This document shows positions 56,801-64,000 of a stretch of DNA of 64,000 nt, piece by piece. The stretch is taken from contig JBCNJP010000006.1 of assembly GCA_039602395.1 (NCBI GenBank), positions 16,108,952 through 16,172,951 on the forward strand. The letters are read 5' to 3'. The position numbers and the translations under genes are program-made. The first letter of the stretch is position 1, and each line of letters opens with the position of its first letter. Under the pieces are notes generated by a model. That model was not told the origin of the DNA. It saw only the letters and a list, made by a program, of their open reading frames with translations, and did not search any database. The stretch comes from Deinandra increscens subsp. villosa (lineage: Eukaryota > Streptophyta > Magnoliopsida > Asterales > Asteraceae).

Positions 56801-59800
56801 CCAATAAGCATGTTTAGAAAAATGATGGCCCAATAATGTGTGTTTAGGGGAAATGAGGGTCAGTTGGGACAAATGAGTCCCAATAAGGTGTGTATGTAAC
56901 CAAAAATTTGTGTTTAGGACCAATGATGGCCCAATAAGTTGTGTTTAGGGGCAATGAGGGTTAGTTGGGACCAATGAGTCCCAATAAGGTGTGTATGTAA
57001 CCAATAAGTTGTGTTCAGGACTAATGATGGCCTAATAAGTTGTGTTTAGGGGCAATGAGGGTCAGTTAGGACCAATGAGTCCCAATAAGGTGTGTATATA
57101 ACAAATAAGCATGTTTAGGACCAATGACGGCCCAATTAGGTGTGTTTAGGGGAAATAAGGGTCAGTTGGGACCAATGAGTCCCAATAAGATGTCTATGTA
57201 ACGAATACGTTTTGTTTAGGACAAATGATGGCCTAATAAGGTGGGTCTAGGGGCAATGAGGGTCAGTTGGGACCAATGAGTCCCAATAAGGTGTGTAATA
57301 ACCAATAAATTTTGTTTAGGACCAATGATGGTCCAATAAGGTGTGTTTAGGGGATATGAGGGTCAGTTGGGACCAATGAGTCCCAATAAGGTGTGTATGT
57401 AACCAATAATTTGTGTTTAAGACCAATGATGGCCCAATAAGGTGTGTTTAGGGGGAAATGAGGGTTAGTTGAGATCAATGAGTCCCAATAAGGTGTGTAT
57501 TAAACCAATAAGTTGTGTTTATGAACAATGATGGCCCAATAATATGTGTTTAGGGGAAATGAGGGTCAGTTGGGACCAATGAGTCACAATAAGGCGTATA
57601 TGTAACCTATAAGTTGTGTTTAGGAACAATGATATCTCAATAAGTTGTGTTTATGGGCAATAAGTGTCAGTTGGGACCAATGAGTCCGAATAGGGTGTGT
57701 ATATAACCAATAAGCATGTTTAGGACTAATGATGGCCCAATAAGGTGAGTTTAGAGGTAATGAGGGTTAGTTGGGACCACTGAGTCCCAATAAATTGTGT
57801 ATATAACCAATAAGCATGTTTAGGAAAATTGATGGCCCAATAATGTGTGTTTAGGGGAAATGAGGGTCAGTTAGGACCAATGAGTCCCAATAAATTGTGT
57901 ATATAACCAATAAGAATGTTTAGGAAAAATGATGGCCCAATAATGTGTGTTTAGGGGAAATGAGGGTCAGTTGGGACAAACGAGTCCCAATAAGGTGTGT
58001 ATGTAACCAAAAATTGGTGTTTAGGACCAATGATGGCCCAATAAGGTGTGTTTAGGGGCAATGAGGGTTAGTTGGGACCAATGAGTCCCAATAAGGTGTG
58101 TATGTAACCAATAAGTTGTGTTCAGGACTAATGATGGCCTAATAAGTTGTGTTTAGGGGTAATGAGGGTCAGTTAGGACCAATTAGTCCCAATAAGGTGT
58201 GTATAAAACAAATAAGCATGTTTAGGACCAATGATGGCCCAATAAGGTGTGTTTAGTGGAAATAAGGGTCAGTTAGGACCAATGAGTCCCAATAAGGTGT
58301 GTATATAACCAATAAGTTGTGTTTAGGAACAATGATGGCCCAATAATGTGTGCTTAGGGGGAAATGAGGGTCAGTTGAAATCAATGAGTCCCAATAAGGT
58401 GTGTATTAAACCAATAAGTTGTGTTTATGAACAATGATGGCTTAATAATATGTGTTTAGGGGAAATGAGGGTCAGTTGGGACCAATGAGTCACAATAAGG
58501 CGTATATGTAACCTATAAGTTGTGTTTAGGAACAATGATATCTCAATAAGTTGTGTTTTTGGGCAATAAGTGTCAGTTGGGACCAATGAGTCCGAATAGG
58601 GTGTGTATATAACCAATAAGCATGTTTAGGACTAATGATGGCCTAATAAGGTGTGTTTAGAGGTAATGAGGGTTAGTTGGGACCAATGAGTCCCAATAAA
58701 TTGTGTATATAACGAATAAGCATGTTTAGGAAAATTGATGGCCCAATAATGTTTGTTTAGGGGAAATGAGGGTCAGTTGGGACCAATGAGTCCCAATAAG
58801 GTGTGTATGTAACCAATAAGTTGTGTTCAGGACTAATGATGGCCTAATAAGTTGTGTTTAGGGGCAATGAGGGTCAGTTAGGACCAATGAGTCCCAATAA
58901 GGTGTGTATATAACAAATAAGCATGTTTAGGACCAATGATGGCCCAATAAGGTGTGTTTAGGGGAAATAAGGGTCAGTTGGGACCAATGAGTCCCAATAA
59001 GATGTCTATGTAACCAATACGTTTTGTTTAGGACAAATGATGGCCAAATAAGGTGGGTCTAGGGGCAATGAGGGTCAGTTGGAACCAATGAGTCCTAATA
59101 AGGTGAGTAAGTAACCATTAAGTTTTGTTTAGGACCAATGATGGTCCAATAAGGTATATTTGGGGGATATGTGGGTCAGTTGGGACAAATGAGTCCCAAT
59201 AAGGTGTGTATGTTACCAATAAGTTGTGTTTAGGACCAATGATGGCCCAATAAGTTGTGTTTAGGGGAAATGAGTGTCAGTTGGGACCAATGAGTCCCAA
59301 TAAGGTGTGTATGTAACCAATAAGTTGTGTTTAGGACCAATGATGGCCTAATAAGGTGTGTTTAGGGGAAATAGGGTCAGTTGGGACCAATGAGTCCCAA
59401 TATGGTGAAAATGTAACCAATAAGTTTTGTTTAGGACCAATGATGGCCCAATAAGGTGTTCTTAGGAGAAATGAGGGTCATTTGGGACCAATGAGTCCCA
59501 ATAAGATGTGTATGTAACCAATAAGTTGTGTTTAGGAATAATGATGGGTCAATAATATGTGTTTAGGGGAAAAGAGGTTCAGTTGGGACCAATGAGTCAC
59601 AATAAGGCGTATATGTAACCTATAAGTTGTGTTTAGGAACAATGATCTCTCAATAAGTTGTGTTTATGGGCAATGAGTGTCAGTTGGGACCAATGAGTCC
59701 GAATAAGGTGTGTATATAACCAATAAGCATGTTTAGGACTAATGATGGCCCAATAAGGTATGTTTAGGGGCAATGAGGGTTAGTTGGGAGCAATGAGTCC

Positions 59801-62800
59801 CAATAAATTGTGTATATAACCAATAAGCATGTTTAGGAAAATTGATGGCCCAATAATGTGTGTTTAGGGGAAATGAGGGTCAGTTGAGACAAATGAGTCC
59901 CAATAAGGTGTGTATGTAACCAAAAATTTGTGTTTAGGACCAATGATGGCCCAATAAGTTGTGTTTAGGGGCAATGAGGGTTAGTTGGGACCAATGAGTC
60001 CCAATAAGGTGTGTATGTAACCAATAAGTTGTGTTCAGGACTAATGATGGCCTAATAAGTTGTGTTTAGGGGCAATGAGGGTCAGTTAGGACCAATGAGT
60101 CCCAATAAGGTGTGTATATAACAAATAAGCATGTTTAGGACCAATGACGGCCCAATTAGGTGTGTTTAGGGGAAATAAGGGTCAGTTGGGACCAATGAGT
60201 CCCAATAAGATGTCTATGTAACGAATACGTTTTGTTTAGGACAAATGATGGCCTAATAAGGTGGGTCTAGGGGCAATGAGGGTCAGTTGGGACCAATGAG
60301 TCCCAATAAGGTGTGTAATAACCAATAAATTTTGTTTAGGACCAATGATGGTCCAATAAGGTGTGTTTAGGGGATATGAGGGTCAGTTGGGACCAATGAG
60401 TCCCAATAAGGTGTGTATGTAACCAATAATTTGTGTTTAAGACCAATGATGGCCCAATAAGGTGTGTTTAGGGGGAAATGAGGGTTAGTTGAGATCAATG
60501 AGTCCCAATAAGGTGTGTATTAAACCAATAAGTTGTGTTTATGAACAATGATGGCCCAATAATATGTGTTTAGGGGAAATGAGGGTCAGTTGGGACCAAT
60601 GAGTCACAATAAGGCGTATATGTAACCTATAAGTTGTGTTTAGGAACAATGATATCTCAATAAGTTGTGTTTATGGGCAATAAGTGTCAGTTGGGACCAA
60701 TGAGTCCGAATAGGGTGTGTATATAACCAATAAGCATGTTTAGGACTAATGATGGCCCAATAAGGTGAGTTTAGAGGTAATGAGGGTTAGTTGGGACCAC
60801 TGAGTCCCAATAAATTGTGTATATAACCAATAAGCATGTTTAGGAAAATTGATGGCCCAATAATGTGTGTTTAGGGGAAATGAGGGTCAGTTAGGACCAA
60901 TGAGTCCCAATAAATTGTGTATATAACCAATAAGAATGTTTAGGAAAAATGATGGCCCAATAATGTGTGTTTAGGGGAAATGAGGGTCAGTTGGGACAAA
61001 CGAGTCCCAATAAGGTGTGTATGTAACCAAAAATTGGTGTTTAGGACCAATGATGGCCCAATAAGGTGTGTTTAGGGGCAATGAGGGTTAGTTGGGACCA
61101 ATGAGTCCCAATAAGGTGTGTATGTAACCAATAAGTTGTGTTCAGGACTAATGATGGCCTAATAAGTTGTGTTTAGGGGTAATGAGGGTCAGTTAGGACC
61201 AATTAGTCCCAATAAGGTGTGTATAAAACAAATAAGCATGTTTAGGACCAATGATGGCCCAATAAGGTGTGTTTAGTGGAAATAAGGGTCAGTTAGGACC
61301 AATGAGTCCCAATAAGGTGTGTATATAACCAATAAGTTGTGTTTAGGAACAATGATGGCCCAATAATGTGTGCTTAGGGGGAAATGAGGGTCAGTTGAAA
61401 TCAATGAGTCCCAATAAGGTGTGTATTAAACCAATAAGTTGTGTTTATGAACAATGATGGCTTAATAATATGTGTTTAGGGGAAATGAGGGTCAGTTGGG
61501 ACCAATGAGTCACAATAAGGCGTATATGTAACCTATAAGTTGTGTTTAGGAACAATGATATCTCAATAAGTTGTGTTTTTGGGCAATAAGTGTCAGTTGG
61601 GACCAATGAGTCCGAATAGGGTGTGTATATAACCAATAAGCATGTTTAGGACTAATGATGGCCTAATAAGGTGTGTTTAGAGGTAATGAGGGTTAGTTGG
61701 GACCAATGAGTCCCAATAAATTGTGTATATAACGAATAAGCATGTTTAGGAAAATTGATGGCCCAATAATGTTTGTTTAGGGGAAATGAGGGTCAGTTGG
61801 GACCAATGAGTCCCAATAAATTGTGTATATAACCAATAAGCATGTTTAGAAAAATGATGGCCCAATAATGTGTGTTTAGGGGAAATGAGGGTCAGTTGGG
61901 ACAAATGAGTCCCAATAAGGTGTGTATGTAACCAAAAATTTGTGTTTAGGACCAATGATGGCCCAATAAGTTGTGTTTAGGGGCAATGAGGGTTAGTTGG
62001 GACCAATGAGTCCCAATAAGGTGTGTATGTAACCAATAAGTTGTGTTCAGGACTAATGATGGCCTAATAAGTTGTGTTTAGGGGCAATGAGGGTCAGTTA
62101 GGACCAATGAGTCCCAATAAGGTGTGTATATAACAAATAAGCATGTTTAGGACCAATGACGGCCCAATTAGGTGTGTTTAGGGGAAATAAGGGTCAGTTG
62201 GGACCAATGAGTCCCAATAAGATGTCTATGTAACGAATACGTTTTGTTTAGGACAAATGATGGCCTAATAAGGTGGGTCTAGGGGCAATGAGGGTCAGTT
62301 GGGACCAATGAGTCCCAATAAGGTGTGTAATAACCAATAAATTTTGTTTAGGACCAATGATGGTCCAATAAGGTGTGTTTAGGGGATATGAGGGTCAGTT
62401 GGGACCAATGAGTCCCAATAAGGTGTGTATGTAACCAATAATTTGTGTTTAAGACCAATGATGGCCCAATAAGGTGTGTTTAGGGGGAAATGAGGGTTAG
62501 TTGAGATCAATGAGTCCCAATAAGGTGTGTATTAAACCAATAAGTTGTGTTTATGAACAATGATGGCCCAATAATATGTGTTTAGGGGAAATGAGGGTCA
62601 GTTGGGACCAATGAGTCACAATAAGGCGTATATGTAACCTATAAGTTGTGTTTAGGAACAATGATATCTCAATAAGTTGTGTTTATGGGCAATAAGTGTC
62701 AGTTGGGACCAATGAGTCCGAATAGGGTGTGTATATAACCAATAAGCATGTTTAGGACTAATGATGGCCCAATAAGGTGAGTTTAGAGGTAATGAGGGTT

Positions 62801-63870
62801 AGTTGGGACCACTGAGTCCCAATAAATTGTGTATATAACCAATAAGCATGTTTAGGAAAATTGATGGCCCAATAATGTGTGTTTAGGGGAAATGAGGGTC
62901 AGTTAGGACCAATGAGTCCCAATAAATTGTGTATATAACCAATAAGAATGTTTAGGAAAAATGATGGCCCAATAATGTGTGTTTAGGGGAAATGAGGGTC
63001 AGTTGGGACAAACGAGTCCCAATAAGGTGTGTATGTAACCAAAAATTGGTGTTTAGGACCAATGATGGCCCAATAAGGTGTGTTTAGGGGCAATGAGGGT
63101 TAGTTGGGACCAATGAGTCCCAATAAGGTGTGTATGTAACCAATAAGTTGTGTTCAGGACTAATGATGGCCTAATAAGTTGTGTTTAGGGGTAATGAGGG
63201 TCAGTTAGGACCAATTAGTCCCAATAAGGTGTGTATAAAACAAATAAGCATGTTTAGGACCAATGATGGCCCAATAAGGTGTGTTTAGTGGAAATAAGGG
63301 TCAGTTAGGACCAATGAGTCCCAATAAGGTGTGTATATAACCAATAAGTTGTGTTTAGGAACAATGATGGCCCAATAATGTGTGCTTAGGGGGAAATGAG
63401 GGTCAGTTGAAATCAATGAGTCCCAATAAGGTGTGTATTAAACCAATAAGTTGTGTTTATGAACAATGATGGCTTAATAATATGTGTTTAGGGGAAATGA
63501 GGGTCAGTTGGGACCAATGAGTCACAATAAGGCGTATATGTAACCTATAAGTTGTGTTTAGGAACAATGATATCTCAATAAGTTGTGTTTTTGGGCAATA
63601 AGTGTCAGTTGGGACCAATGAGTCCGAATAGGGTGTGTATATAACCAATAAGCATGTTTAGGACTAATGATGGCCTAATAAGGTGTGTTTAGGGGTAATG
63701 AGGGTTAGTTGGGACCAATGAGTCCCAATAAATTGTGTATATAACCAATAAGCATGTTTAGGAAAATTGATGGCCCAATAATGTTTGTTTAGGGGAAATG
63801 AGGGTCAGTTGGGACCAATGAGTCCCAATAAATTGTGTATATAACCAATAAGCATGTTTAGAAAAATGAT
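53830..63870 (-). repeat. 5,032-bp higher-order tandem duplication in satellite
   Basis: ggtatatt occurs at 54121 and 59153, and ggcaatgagg at 53831 and 58863, both 5,032 apart. Copies are nearly identical; one difference seen is ggaccaatga against ggacaaatga near 54150 and 59182. The 2,012-bp duplication is nested inside each copy. Confidence 0.9.
54775..58790 (-). repeat. 2,012-bp higher-order duplication in satellite
   Basis: The diagnostic variant caattaggtg occurs at 55121 and 57133 (2,012 apart), and again at 60153 and 62165 (2,012 apart). About 20 monomers form the unit. The breakpoints are approximate. Confidence 0.9.
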
Positions 63871-64000
63871 GGCCCAATAATGTGTGTTTAGGGGAAATGA
63901 GGGTCAGTTGGGACAAATGAGTCCCAATAAGGTGTGTATGTAACCAAAAATTTGTGTTTAGGACCAATGATGGCCCAATAAGGTGTGTTTAGGGGCAATG

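Larger units (their letters stand above)
53214..64000 (-). repeat. 101-bp satellite array, right segment, inverted
   Basis: About 107 monomers of 100-101 bp. On the plus strand they read caataaggtgtgtatgtaac, the reverse complement of the left arrays. No coding function: the short recurring ORFs reflect the repeat. The array runs past the window end. Confidence 0.97.

Noticed and set aside
56413..56923. Recurring 63-91-codon ORFs in the satellite, also at 33254 and 34361
   Set aside because: They exist because two 101-bp monomers are close to a multiple of three; the peptides are periodic repeat translations.

Overview
The window is a heterochromatin-like stretch of a plant nuclear genome. 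It is AT-rich and full of nested LTR retrotransposons, with a roughly 101-bp satellite and one Helitron. No intact host gene, tRNA or rRNA gene was found. Element types (Sirevirus-like Copia, Athila-like Gypsy, a chromovirus-like LTR, a Helitron with a CTAG end) point to a eudicot. Gag style suggests Asteraceae, but that is inference only. Three 500-N scaffold gaps lie at 1-500, 31044-31543 and 49062-49561, so order and orientation across them are uncertain.

Layout: 501-3080 plus 9031-9524 look like one long minus-strand chromovirus-type LTR, split by a 5.95-kb Helitron (3081-9030) carrying a decayed protein-kinase exon. A satellite follows (9526-10105). Next is Copia element C1 (10106-25567), itself split by a young Athila-like element (13104-21254, minus strand) with a perfect 5-bp target duplication; C2 provides the empty site. 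C1 has lost its 3' end and runs into satellite (25568-25879). A composite insertion (25880-32935) holds three tandem LTRs of a small non-autonomous element (L1-L3), a gag fragment, an inverted pol fragment and a different LTR (R). The whole composite is bracketed by the same 5-bp duplication, gacac. More satellite (32936-36038) is followed by a nest of Sirevirus-like elements: F (minus; gag and a protease stub only), E inserted in F (minus; gag only), C2 inserted in E (plus), C3 inserted in C2 (plus, cut by a gap), then C4 (minus). From 53214 to the end lies the same satellite in the opposite orientation, with nested 2,012-bp and 5,032-bp higher-order duplications.

The coding parts are retroelement gag, protease, integrase, reverse transcriptase and RNase H, nearly all broken by stops and frameshifts. 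The most interesting signals are noncoding. (1) A U5 stem-loop in five LTR families has a near-constant nine-base loop, different but self-complementary stems, and a fixed distance of 48-50 bases from the LTR end; the loop can pair with the D-loop of the initiator tRNA that primes these elements. (2) TATA boxes sit inside family-specific palindromes. (3) Tandem triplets of stem-loops with covarying stems lie in the 3' noncoding regions of E and F. (4) Leader and U3 regions carry arrays of family-private inverted motifs. (5) The satellite carries CCAAT pentamers at 10/20/20/11/40-base spacing.
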